A stretch of DNA of 43,638 nt from the NCBI GenBank assembly GCA_018240025.1, contig JAFEGM010000014.1, positions 10,029-53,666 on the forward strand. The letters run 5' to 3'. Under the pieces are notes generated by a model, which did no database searches, was not told where the DNA came from, and saw nothing but the letters and a program-made list of their open reading frames with translations. The first letter of the stretch is position 1, and every line of letters starts with the position of its first letter. This DNA comes from Verrucomicrobiota bacterium. GTDB lineage: Bacteria > Verrucomicrobiota > Verrucomicrobiia > Chthoniobacterales > SZAS-18. Positions 25,310 through 33,307 of this stretch are shown here, piece by piece. A program made the translations under genes and the position numbers.

Positions 25310-26281
25310 TTATATCAGCCGCGTCCGCGCCAGGTCCTGAGTGTCGACCAATCCCGTCACGCGATGCTCCGCGTCGACCACGATGAGGTCGTCGATGCGA
25401 GCATCCTGCAGCACCCGCAGCGCCTCGGCGGCGAGCTGATCGCCGCGGATCGTCCGGGGCCGCCGCGTCATCAGGTCCTCCACTCGGCGGGCGCCCGGAT
25501 GCTCGTCCTGCTGGAAATGGCGAGCAAAGTCCCCCTGCGTGAAAATCCCCAAGAGCACGCCGTCCGCATCCGTGACGACCGCGGCGCCGGTGCGCTGGCG
25601 GGTCATGGCGCGCAGGGCCTCGAGTACCGTCGCCTCGGGCGGAACGAGGGCGACCCGATCCTTCGGGCGCATCACCTGCTCCACCCGCAGCAGCAGTGCG
25701 CGTCCGAGCGAACCGCCGGGATGGAAGCGCGCGAAGTCCGCCTTCGAAAAGCCCCGAGCCTCCAGCAGCACCATCGCCAGCGCATCGCCCAAGGCGAGCG
25801 CCACGGTCGTGCTCGAGGTGGGCGCGAGATTCAGAGGGCAAGCCTCCTGGGTGACGCTGGCATCGAGCACATGATGCGCGGAACGGCCGAGCGTGGAATC
25901 GACCCGGCCGGTCAGCGCGATCAGCGTGATGTCGAAGCGCAGCAGCCAGGGCAGCAGATTCACCACCTCGTCGGTCTCGCCGCTGGCGCTGAGCGCGATG
26001 ACGGCGTCGCCATCGGAGACGATGCCCAGGTCACCGTGCAAGGCGTTCAACGAATCCAGCACCACCGCCGGCGATCCAGTGCTGGTCAGCGTCGCCGCGA
26101 TCTTCTCGCCGATGTGGCCGGACTTGCCCACGCCGACGACCACGATCTTGCCGCGGGCCTCGACCGTCTTCTGCAGCGCCTCGACGGCCCGGACGAAGGA
26201 CGCGTCGAGGCGATCGTGCAGGCGTTGCAGTTCAGCGATTTCCAGCGCCAGCGTGCGCCGGCCAAGGTCGAGCAGATCCAC
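25310..26281 (-). CDS. kdsD: Arabinose-5-phosphate isomerase (KdsD/KpsF family)
   Basis: This 323-residue enzyme interconverts ribulose-5-phosphate and arabinose-5-phosphate, the first step toward Kdo for LPS. The SIS domain contains VVVGVGKSGHIGEKIAATLTSTGSPA and ALHGDLG, then LSASGETDEV and ACPLNLAPTSSTT, all diagnostic of KdsD. Two CBS domains follow, with EQVMRPKDRVALVPPEATVLEALRAM and VEDLMTRRPRTIRGD. The GTG at 26281 is chosen because family homology begins there. An ATG at 26350 adds 23 residues encoded by a dispersed polypurine repeat, so it is less likely, though no Shine-Dalgarno supports either. The stop abuts a hairpin repeat. Confidence 0.93.
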   Translation of the reverse strand: MDLLDLGRRTLALEIAELQRLHDRLDASFVRAVEALQKTVEARGKIVVVGVGKSGHIGEKIAATLTSTGSPAVVLDSLNALHGDLGIVSDGDAVIALSASGETDEVVNLLPWLLRFDITLIALTGRVDSTLGRSAHHVLDASVTQEACPLNLAPTSSTTVALALGDALAMVLLEARGFSKADFARFHPGGSLGRALLLRVEQVMRPKDRVALVPPEATVLEALRAMTRQRTGAAVVTDADGVLLGIFTQGDFARHFQQDEHPGARRVEDLMTRRPRTIRGDQLAAEALRVLQDARIDDLIVVDAEHRVTGLVDTQDLARTRLI

Positions 26282-26335
26282 GGGGAGGAGAAAGGAGGAA
26301 GGATGAAGGAGAAAGGAAGAAGGACGGCGGGATCG
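26282..26335 (+). repeat. Polypurine GAAGGATGAAGG-type repeat, copy near kdsD
   Basis: The plus strand is an A/G-rich run containing GAAGGATGAAGGAGAAAGG then AAGAAGGACGGCGGG. A close variant (GAAGGATGAGGGATGAAAG, then AAGACGGCGGG) lies on the minus strand at about 14726-14766, where it supplies the amidase start codon. Here it lies antisense to kdsD, just upstream of the preferred start. Confidence 0.6.
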
Positions 26336-26402
26336 CTGGCGGCGCAACATTTGGGCTCGGGGCCCGCATTTGCTTCGCAGCAGCGGAGTGAGCCCACAAT
26401 GA

Positions 26403-26513
26403 TCCGCAGATTCAGGGGATTCTACGCAGATCTTTCGGAGTCGGAACTCGTTCTGCGTCCGCCTGGAAATCTGCGTTCATCCCGCCAGCCTGCGGACTCA
26501 CCGAATCTGCGGA
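26403..26513 (-). repeat. 111-bp nested inverted-repeat element after the M14 peptidase gene
   Basis: The ends are perfect 11-bp inverted repeats: TCCGCAGATTC at 26403-26413 and GAATCTGCGGA at 26503-26513. A second pair lies inside (ACGCAGAT at 26424-26431 and ATCTGCGT at 26469-26476). The peptidase stop TAA (26517-26515) is flush with the outer end of the element. It looks like a small non-autonomous or palindromic repeat; I see no target-site duplication. Confidence 0.85.
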
Positions 26514-26514
26514 C

Positions 26515-28293
26515 TTACTTCGGCGGGACCGCCACGCGATAGATCGGGTACAGGTTGTAGCGCTCGTCGTAGGCGGGGTGGCGCTTGTAGAAAAAGGCCA
26601 GTCGAGCCGAGGCGTTGGCCGCGAAGGCGGCATCGGTGGCGAGCTTCGTCTCAAATTCCTCCTTCAGCTTCGGGTCCCTTGTCAGCATCGCGCGCGCGAC
26701 CTCCTCGGTCACATAGGCCTCCATGTACTCCTTCTGCTCGAAGACGGCATTGAACATGCCCCAGGTCACGAGCGAGTCGGGCGCGAGCGGTTCGAGCAGA
26801 TGCAGCGCCGTCGGCGCATTGGCCTGGGTGATCGGCACGAAGAGCGAACCGGGCGGGATCTCCCGCGACTCGGCTTTCCACGCGCCCTCGACGGTGGTCG
26901 TGGTGCGGCCCTCGTAGGAAGTCGGTGAATGGGTGACCTTCGTGGCGCGGAAGGTCTCCATGTCGGCGGGCTGCAGGCGCTGCAGGTTCACGACCCGCTC
27001 GAAGCGCACGCCGTGCAGAGCCAGCCGGGCCGACACCCAGTCGGCGTGGGCGGCGTGCACCACGTAGCCGGCGCGCGGCGCCTCCACTTCCAACTTCGGT
27101 TCCACCAGCTGCCGCAGCGGCATCTTCCAGACCTGCGGCTTGGCCTCGTCGTAGACCGTCCAGAGTTTGCCGGAAATCTCCGACGGGATACGGCGATACT
27201 CGTAGCCGAGGAAATCGATGCTCGTGCTGTCCTTCGTGTTCTGCCAGGTCAGCGCGACCTTCTTGCCGGCCAGCGCAGCCGAGACCGCCTCCGCGCGCCC
27301 TGCGGCCTTGCGCCAGTTGGCGCCGAACTGCGCGGTCTGGGAGGCGAGGTTGAGAAGGAGGTTGTAGGTCGCGCGAACGCGCTCCTTGTAGGGACGCCAC
27401 GAATGCGTTTCGACCAGCAGGCCGATGCGATTCTGCAGCGCCCAGTAACCTTGCGAAAACCGGGGCGGCGCGGGCGAGGCGGAGATACCGGAGGACGGCA
27501 GCTCGTCGATCTCGAACGCAGGATAGAAGTCGACCGGCTTGTGCCCGGCGGATTTCAGAAAGTTCAGCGCATTGCCGACCATCGCCTTGGCCTCCTCGCG
27601 CAGTTCGTTGGGCCCGGCCTGGGTGGGCTGCGCAATGATGGCGATGTCGTGCTGGAACTTGGCGCCATCGGTCACGTGCAGATCGGCGTAGAGGATCGGA
27701 TCCCACTCGCGCAGCAGCCGCAGAAACGACTGCATCTCGGGCGCGTCGGCCTTCAGGTAATCGCGGTTGAGGTTGAGGTTTTGCCCCGTCACCCGCCAGC
27801 CCATCGCGGCGGGGCCGCGCTGATTCGGCCGATGATTCGGGCCGAAGCGCTCGTGGCCGTCGACGTTGAAGACCGGCACGAAGACGACGGTCGCGCCGTT
27901 GAGCGGGCTGTCCTTGACCGTGCCGTCGAGCCAGTGCCGGAGCGCGAGGAAGCCCGCATCCTTGCCGTCGATCTCCCCCGCGTGGATGCCGCCGTTGAAC
28001 AGGAAGACGGGGCGATTGCGCGAGCGGGCATCGGCGGGCGTGAGCGTGCCGTCGAGCGAAGCGACCACCGCCCAGAGCATGCGGCCTTCGGGCGTCTTGC
28101 CGAAATTGATCTTCCGGACCTTCTGCGGGTAGGTCTGCTCGAAGAGTCCGACCAGGCGCTCCACCTCCTCGTAGCGGCCCGTCTCGCGGTAATCGGTCTT
28201 CTCCGCGTGCGTCTGGAGCTGGCCGCACACGGGCGCGGCCCAGGGCAGCGCCGCGGCCAGCGGGGCCGCGAGCAAACGTAGTAGCTTCTTCAT
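26515..28293 (-). CDS. Exported M14 family zinc carboxypeptidase
   Basis: The 592-residue protein has a signal peptide (1-24, ending VCG) and an M14 peptidase domain at about 40-310. The zinc ligands His104 and Glu107 (NGGIHAGEIDGKDA) are present, with His206 (YADLHVTDG) as third ligand and Glu295 (GLLVETHSW) as catalytic base. The NLNRDYLK segment supplies the substrate-binding Arg. The C-terminal 280 residues are a less familiar domain (YVVHAAHADWVSARLALHG, EGRTTTTVEGAWKAESREIPPGSLFV). It probably trims peptides outside the cytoplasm. The ATG overlaps the HMG-CoA lyase stop codon (ATGA), indicating translational coupling. Confidence 0.93.
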   Translation of the reverse strand: MKKLLRLLAAPLAAALPWAAPVCGQLQTHAEKTDYRETGRYEEVERLVGLFEQTYPQKVRKINFGKTPEGRMLWAVVASLDGTLTPADARSRNRPVFLFNGGIHAGEIDGKDAGFLALRHWLDGTVKDSPLNGATVVFVPVFNVDGHERFGPNHRPNQRGPAAMGWRVTGQNLNLNRDYLKADAPEMQSFLRLLREWDPILYADLHVTDGAKFQHDIAIIAQPTQAGPNELREEAKAMVGNALNFLKSAGHKPVDFYPAFEIDELPSSGISASPAPPRFSQGYWALQNRIGLLVETHSWRPYKERVRATYNLLLNLASQTAQFGANWRKAAGRAEAVSAALAGKKVALTWQNTKDSTSIDFLGYEYRRIPSEISGKLWTVYDEAKPQVWKMPLRQLVEPKLEVEAPRAGYVVHAAHADWVSARLALHGVRFERVVNLQRLQPADMETFRATKVTHSPTSYEGRTTTTVEGAWKAESREIPPGSLFVPITQANAPTALHLLEPLAPDSLVTWGMFNAVFEQKEYMEAYVTEEVARAMLTRDPKLKEEFETKLATDAAFAANASARLAFFYKRHPAYDERYNLYPIYRVAVPPK

Positions 28294-29201
28294 TTCTCCG
28301 GGTGCAGGTCTTCCGTCAATCCCGCCTTGGCCACCTGGCCCGGCATTTCCTTCCCCACCAGCGTCGGCAGGCGCCGCGAGGCCGCGAGGAGCGCGCGCAG
28401 ATCGACACCCGTGTCCCAGCCCATCTCGCGCAGCATCAGGGCGGTGTCTTCCGTGCAGATGTTGCCGCTCGCGCCCGGAGCATATGGACAGCCGCCGAGC
28501 CCGCCGAGCGAGGCATCGAAGCGGCGCGCGCCCGCGGCCAGCCCGGCGCAGACGTTCGCCAGCCCCATGCCGCGGGTGTTGTGGAAATGCAGCGTGAGCG
28601 GCGGCACGCCGGGCTGCGCGAGGTAGCGCACGGTCATGCCGCCGACCTGCAGCGGATTGGCCATGCCGGTGGTGTCGGCCAGCGTGATGCCATCGACGCC
28701 TAACTGCACGAAGCGCGCCACCCAGTCGAAGACCACCTCCTCGGGCACGCGGCCCTCCACCGGACAGCCGAAGCTGGTCGAGAGACTGACCTGCACCCGC
28801 ACACCCGTCCCGGCCGCGCCGCGGACCACCTCGCCGAGCTGGGCAAACGACTCCTCGCGGGTCATGCGCAGGTTCATGCGGTTGTGCGTGGCACTCGCCG
28901 ACATGGCAAAATTCACCTCATGCGGCCGATGCGGCAGCGCACGGTCGAGCCCGCGCAGGTTCGGCACCAGCACCGCATATTCAACGCCCTCGACCCGCGT
29001 GATGCGGCGCATGACCTCGTCGGCATCGGCCAGGTTCGGGATGGCCTTGGGCGAGACGAACGACGTGGCCTCGATCTTGGCCAGGCCGGTGCGGCCGAGT
29101 TCGTCGATCAGCGCGACCTTGTCGTCGGTGGCAATGAAGCGGTCCAGCGACTGGAATCCGTCGCGGGTGACGACCTCTTGAAGAAACGCGCGTTGCGACA
29201 T
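28290..29201 (-). CDS. Hydroxymethylglutaryl-CoA lyase
   Basis: This 303-residue TIM-barrel enzyme splits HMG-CoA to acetoacetate and acetyl-CoA in leucine catabolism. Visible motifs are EVVTRDG (Arg13, Asp14), VPNLRGLDRA, SASATHN, LADTTGMANP, LHFHNTRGMG (metal-binding His205 and His207) and the signature GGLGGCPYAPGASGN with active-site Cys238. I use ATG 29201; the frame opens further but gives Ser/Ala-rich non-family sequence. The stop overlaps the carboxypeptidase start. No other leucine-degradation genes (MCC, IVD) are in the window. Related DRE-TIM aldolases such as citramalate synthase are less likely given the intact signature. Confidence 0.94.
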   Translation of the reverse strand: MSQRAFLQEVVTRDGFQSLDRFIATDDKVALIDELGRTGLAKIEATSFVSPKAIPNLADADEVMRRITRVEGVEYAVLVPNLRGLDRALPHRPHEVNFAMSASATHNRMNLRMTREESFAQLGEVVRGAAGTGVRVQVSLSTSFGCPVEGRVPEEVVFDWVARFVQLGVDGITLADTTGMANPLQVGGMTVRYLAQPGVPPLTLHFHNTRGMGLANVCAGLAAGARRFDASLGGLGGCPYAPGASGNICTEDTALMLREMGWDTGVDLRALLAASRRLPTLVGKEMPGQVAKAGLTEDLHPEK

Positions 29202-29259
29202 GCGAACGCGCATCAAAGCGCACGAATCCGCTTGCGACAATGCTCGACAACGGACTGGG

Positions 29260-30855
29260 ATGGGCTCGATGGAAACGCATTGGCTAACGGAGGACACGCT
29301 GCTGCTCGCGCTCGGGGAAACCATCGACGACGCGGTGAATGCCCGGGTGCACGCGGTGGCGGACGCGTTGCGCAAGATCGGCGCGTCGGAGGTCGTGCCC
29401 GCCTTCGCCTCGCTGGCGGTGAGAGGACTGAGCGAAGCCGCGGTCCGCGCGGTCGCGGAGGCCACTGAAGTGGTCGAGGCGCCGCCCGCGCAGGTGGTCG
29501 AGATCCCAGTCTGCTACGGCGGTGAGTTCGGCCCGGATCTCGACGAGGTCGTCCGCGCGATCGGCCTGAGCACCGCGGAGGTCGTCGCCCGCCACACCGC
29601 CCCGCTCTACCGCGTACACGCGCTCGGCTTCAGCCCGGGGTTCTCGTATCTCGCCGGGTTGCATCCGGTGCTCGCGCTGCCCCGCCGCGCTACTCCGCGG
29701 ACCCGGGTTGAGCCGGGCAGCGTGGGGATAGGCGGAGGCCAGACGGGCGTGTATCCCTCCGCCACGCCCGGCGGCTGGCATCTGCTCGGCCGCACCGGAC
29801 GGCGTCTCTTCCGCCCCGAATGCGCAGAGGCGCCGTCGCTGCTGCGCCCCGGCGACGGCGTGCGCTTCGTGTCCGTGCCGAAGTCGGAGTTCGTGCCGGA
29901 AACCGCACCGACGCTCCCGCCGTCGGCGGGCGCGGTCGAAGTGTTGCGCGCCGGCCTGCTGACGACCGTGCAGGGCGCCCCGCGGGTCGGCTGGGCCGAC
30001 GTCGGCGTGGGCTCGGGCGGCGCCATGGATGCGCTCAGCCTGGCTACCGCCAATCTGCTGCTCGGCAATGCGCCCACGATGGCGGCGCTCGAAGGCACGC
30101 TGCTCGGGCCGCGCCTGCAGTTCGGGCGCGCCGCCGTCATCGCGGTGACCGGCGCCGAGGGCAGCCTGACGGTCGACGGCCAGCCCGCGCCGCTGCAGCG
30201 CGCGTTTCCGATCGCGGCCGGTTCCATTCTCGATCTCGGCGCGCTCCGCCGGGGTTGTCGGGCGATCCTGGCCATCCAGGGCGGCTGGCAGGTGCCGGAG
30301 GTCCTGGGTTCGCCGAGCACCGATCTCGCCGGCGGCTTCGGCGGGCTGCAAGGACGCGCCCTCCAGGTTGGCGACCGACTCGAGTTCGGCGCGGGCGCCG
30401 GGCGGGCGCTGGCCGGCGCGCTCAGCCGCTCGTTGCAGCCCACCCGGTCGACCGGCCCGCTCCGCGTGCTGGCCGGACCGGAGCCCGCCGCGGGGCTGAT
30501 GGGCGCGGAGTTCGTCGTCAGCCCGCAGAGCGACCGCCGCGGCGTGCGCCTGCAGGGTCCCAGCCCTCTCGCCGCGGGCGTCGGCACGATGATCTCGGGG
30601 CCGGTCCGCCCCGGGACGATCCAGCTGCCGCCTGACGGACAGCCCATCGTGCTCGGAGCCGATGCGCAGACGCTCGGCGGCTACCCGCGCATCGCCCAGG
30701 TGATCGCCGCCGACCTTCCGCGTCTGGCCCAGCTGGCGCCCGGGACGACCTGCACCTTCGAGCAGGTCGATCTGGCCGAGGCCCGCGCCGCCGCACGCCG
30801 GCAGCAGCGCGACCTGGCCCTGCTCGCCGCCGCGGCCCGCCTGACCGCCCGCTGA
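29260..30855 (+). CDS. Fused 5-oxoprolinase subunits PxpB-PxpC (KipI-KipA type)
   Basis: The 531-residue protein joins two subunits usually encoded separately. The first 215 or so residues carry the PxpB/KipI motifs YRVHALGFSPGFSYLAGL and RTRVEPGSVGIGGGQTGVYP. The second part, from about 228, is PxpC/KipA (VEVLRAGLLTTVQGAPRVGW, GSGGAMDALSLATANLLLGN). Together with PxpA (LamB/YcsF family) these convert 5-oxoproline to glutamate with ATP. No pxpA lies within this window, so it must be elsewhere or the protein acts differently. The start is 29260 or 29269 (two near ATGs). It is divergent from HMG-CoA lyase with a 58-bp gap. Confidence 0.92.
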   Translation: MGSMETHWLTEDTLLLALGETIDDAVNARVHAVADALRKIGASEVVPAFASLAVRGLSEAAVRAVAEATEVVEAPPAQVVEIPVCYGGEFGPDLDEVVRAIGLSTAEVVARHTAPLYRVHALGFSPGFSYLAGLHPVLALPRRATPRTRVEPGSVGIGGGQTGVYPSATPGGWHLLGRTGRRLFRPECAEAPSLLRPGDGVRFVSVPKSEFVPETAPTLPPSAGAVEVLRAGLLTTVQGAPRVGWADVGVGSGGAMDALSLATANLLLGNAPTMAALEGTLLGPRLQFGRAAVIAVTGAEGSLTVDGQPAPLQRAFPIAAGSILDLGALRRGCRAILAIQGGWQVPEVLGSPSTDLAGGFGGLQGRALQVGDRLEFGAGAGRALAGALSRSLQPTRSTGPLRVLAGPEPAAGLMGAEFVVSPQSDRRGVRLQGPSPLAAGVGTMISGPVRPGTIQLPPDGQPIVLGADAQTLGGYPRIAQVIAADLPRLAQLAPGTTCTFEQVDLAEARAAARRQQRDLALLAAAARLTAR

Positions 30856-30897
30856 GCGGCCTTGCATTTCGCCGCCCATCATCAAGTCTGGCCGGAC

Positions 30898-31752
30898 ATG
30901 AAAGTCATTGCCGTCGCGAACCAAAAAGGAGGCGTGGGGAAAACCACCACCTGCGTCAATCTCGCGGCCGCCCTCGCCCAGCGCGGGCTCCGGGTGCTGC
31001 TGATCGACCTCGATCCGCAGGCCAATGCGACCAGCAATCTGGGGTTGGAGTCGGGCTCGGGCACCAGCGTGTACCGGAGTCTCATCGGCGAGGAGGACCT
31101 CGCCGCCCGCGCCCAGGCGACCCGCATTCCCAACCTCGCGGTCATCCCCGGTGACATCGAGCTGGTCGGCGCGGAGGTGGACGTCGCGCGCAGCGATGAT
31201 CACCTCGGGGCCCTGCGCTCGGCCTTCGCGCGCAGCGAGCTGCGGCAGCGCGATCTCTACGATTTCGTCCTGCTCGATTGCCCACCGTCGCTCGGCATTC
31301 TGATGAGCAATGCTCTGGCCGCGGCCGACGAGCTGCTGGTGCCGATCCAATGCGAGTACTTCGCACTCGAAGGCCTCTCGAAGATCGTCGATCTGGTCGA
31401 GCGCGTGCGCGAGAGCGGAGCCAATCCCGACCTGGTCATCGGCGGCATCGTCATGACCATGTTCGACGGCCGCACGAACCTCTCGAATCAAGTGCTGGCC
31501 GAGGTCCGCAAGCACTTCGAGGCGGCCATCTACCAGACCTTCATTCCGCGCAGCATCCGCCTCGGCGAAGCTCCGAGCTTCGGCCAGACGATCCACGAGT
31601 ACGAGCCCAACGGCATCGGCGCGCGCGCCTACCGCCAGCTGGCCGAAGAGTTCGTCCGCCGGCAGAACGGCGAGCGCCTGCCGAGCGCCGAACCGGTGGT
31701 CAGTCCGAATCCGCTGCCGCCCATGCTGGCGCAGGTCACGCGACGGGGGTGA
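30898..31752 (+). CDS. ParA/Soj family ATPase
   Basis: The 284-residue protein is a deviant Walker A ATPase: KGGVGKTTT at 10-18, switch region [16 protein letters not shown] (34-49) and Walker [11 protein letters not shown] (124-133). The sequence matches chromosomal ParA/Soj rather than MinD (no C-terminal amphipathic membrane helix). ParA works with ParB to segregate DNA or position cellular cargo. No parB follows; the next gene is pyrE after 154 bp. It may therefore be a cargo-positioning ParA, or parB may lie elsewhere. The start ATG is at 30898; the earlier frame start adds 12 unconserved residues. Confidence 0.9.
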   Translation: MKVIAVANQKGGVGKTTTCVNLAAALAQRGLRVLLIDLDPQANATSNLGLESGSGTSVYRSLIGEEDLAARAQATRIPNLAVIPGDIELVGAEVDVARSDDHLGALRSAFARSELRQRDLYDFVLLDCPPSLGILMSNALAAADELLVPIQCEYFALEGLSKIVDLVERVRESGANPDLVIGGIVMTMFDGRTNLSNQVLAEVRKHFEAAIYQTFIPRSIRLGEAPSFGQTIHEYEPNGIGARAYRQLAEEFVRRQNGERLPSAEPVVSPNPLPPMLAQVTRRG

Positions 31753-31906
31753 GGCAGACGCCAAGGCGTCCGGCCCGATCTTCCGCACGCCGGCAATCCG
31801 CCTGCGGGAGTCTTTGCGCCTTTTGTGGGTTCTGTGGTCCCTCCTTCGGACCTCCCCCACTCGTCTTTCAGCCTGCATTCCGCCGCCTTTCGAGCGATGA
31901 CTGCGC
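31753..31906. other. Intergenic gap parA-pyrE with short hairpin and a dispersed repeat
   Basis: GACGCC-AA-GGCGTC (31757-31770) forms a 6-bp hairpin right after the parA stop but has no T-run. Around 31811-31845 lies TCTTTGCGCCTTTTGTGGG followed by TTCTGTGGTCCCTCC, a sequence style I recognise as a dispersed intergenic repeat of Verrucomicrobia. Neither is a proven signal. Confidence 0.45.
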
Positions 31907-32476
31907 ATGACTTCCGAACAAGCTCTCCAGGCCTTCCGTGAAACCGGCGCGCTGCTCAGCGGACACTTCGTCCTGCGCTCGGGTCTGCATTCGCGGCAGT
32001 TCTTCCAATGCGCGCATCTGCTGCAGTATCCGGTCGTGGCCGCGCAGGTTTGCGCCGCGCTGGCGGAGAAGGCTTCGTTGATCGACTGCGACTCCGTCAT
32101 CTCGCCGGCGCTGGGCGGCCTGATCGTCGGCCATGAGGTGGGTCGGGCGCTCGGGAAGCGACATATCTTCGCGGAGAAGGAGGAAGGCCGCCTCGTGCTG
32201 CGCCGGGGATTTCAGATCGGCGCCGGCGAGCGCTTCCTCGTGGTGGAGGACGTCGTGACCCGCGGGGGACGCGTGCAGGAGACGATCGACATCGTCCGTG
32301 CACACGGCGGCCAGGTCGCCGGCGTGGCCACGATCGTCGACCGCAGCGGCGGGCAGCATCCGGACTTCGGCTGCCCGTTCGTCAGCCTGCTTGCGCTGGA
32401 CGTGGAAACGTTCGCCCCCGACGCCCTGCCGCCGGATCTCGCCGGCACGCCGGCCGTGAAGCCGGGCAGCAAATAG
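31907..32476 (+). CDS. pyrE: Orotate phosphoribosyltransferase
   Basis: The 189-residue enzyme makes OMP from orotate and PRPP, the fifth step of pyrimidine synthesis. It has GALLSGHFVLRSGLHS (14-29), ISPALGGLIVGHEVGRAL (65-82), AEKEEGRLVLRRGF (89-102) and the PRPP loop LVVEDVVTRGGR (111-122). Length is normal for the short bacterial form. It ends 12 bp from the convergent NAD(P)-binding protein gene. No other pyr gene is adjacent. Confidence 0.96.
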   Translation: MTSEQALQAFRETGALLSGHFVLRSGLHSRQFFQCAHLLQYPVVAAQVCAALAEKASLIDCDSVISPALGGLIVGHEVGRALGKRHIFAEKEEGRLVLRRGFQIGAGERFLVVEDVVTRGGRVQETIDIVRAHGGQVAGVATIVDRSGGQHPDFGCPFVSLLALDVETFAPDALPPDLAGTPAVKPGSK

Positions 32477-32488
32477 GCCGGGGCCGGT

Positions 32489-33259
32489 TCATGCGCGCGG
32501 AGGCTGCGCCGCCAGCCAGTCCGCAAACCGCACCGTGCCCTTCTCGCCCGTCGGGTTCGTGTTCGCGCCGGCTCGGAAGGCGGCCGCCGCCTGCCCGGGA
32601 AGGGGAATGCTCCAGATGGGCTTGCGTCGCCCGTGGGTGCGCAGCCAAAGCTCCGCCGCCGCGCGCAGATCGAAGATCTCCGGGCCACCGAAATCGGGCA
32701 CCCGCCCGCGCGGGCCTTCGGTCAGACAACGCAGCAGGCGCGCGGCCACGTCGGTGGTCGCGACCGGCTGGACCTGGAATCCGCGCGGCAGCGGCAGGAT
32801 GAGCGGGAAGCCCGCCAACGCCCGGAAGATCCGGTCCACGAAACTGTGGAATTGCGTCGCCCGCAGGATCGTGTGCGGCACGCCCGACCGGGCAAGCGCT
32901 TCCTCCGCCGCCAGCTTGGTCGCGTAGTAGGGCACGGGAATGCGGTCCACGCCCACGATCGAGACGAAGATCAGATGGTCCACGCCTGCGGCCTGGGAAG
33001 CCTCTGCCAGGCGCCGCAGCCCGTCGAGTTCCAGCGCCCGATGCGCGCGCGGATCGCCCGCCGCGAAGATGACCGCATTCATGCCCCGGACCGCCTCGCG
33101 CACGCCGTCGTCCGAAACGAGGTCCACGCGCACCCATTCGATCCCCGGCTGGGCCCGGGATTGTCGGCTGGCGGCGCGCACCTCGTAGCCGGCCGCCAGC
33201 GCCGCCCGCAGGCATTCGCGACCCAGCTCACCGGTGGCACCCAGGAGGAGCAGCTTCAT
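32489..33259 (-). CDS. NAD(P)-binding, NmrA-like / atypical SDR protein
   Basis: This 256-residue Rossmann protein starts MKLLLLGATGELGRECLRAA, with the dinucleotide motif GATGELG at 7-13. A SxxxxxxYxxxK-like stretch appears as IVGVDRIPVPYYATK (Tyr111, Lys115). The combination fits the atypical SDR/NmrA group (redox sensors, epimerase-like proteins). FVSIVGVDRI and the AEEALARSGVPHTILRATQF segment are typical of that group. It lies 48 bp downstream of the RND permease gene on the same strand and may be the last gene of that operon. The substrate is unknown. Confidence 0.88.
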   Translation of the reverse strand: MKLLLLGATGELGRECLRAALAAGYEVRAASRQSRAQPGIEWVRVDLVSDDGVREAVRGMNAVIFAAGDPRAHRALELDGLRRLAEASQAAGVDHLIFVSIVGVDRIPVPYYATKLAAEEALARSGVPHTILRATQFHSFVDRIFRALAGFPLILPLPRGFQVQPVATTDVAARLLRCLTEGPRGRVPDFGGPEIFDLRAAAELWLRTHGRRKPIWSIPLPGQAAAAFRAGANTNPTGEKGTVRFADWLAAQPPRA

Positions 33260-33307
33260 GCCTCCCCATGCCCGCGATTTCCGCGGCTCGCCAGCCGATC
33301 TGTGCGC

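Noticed and set aside
29213..29465. N-terminal extension of HMG-CoA lyase
   Set aside because: The extra residues are Ser/Ala-rich, antisense to the divergent Pxp fusion gene, and absent from the family.
31757..31770. Terminator after parA
   Set aside because: The 6-bp stem has a two-base loop and no following T-run, so it is too weak to call.
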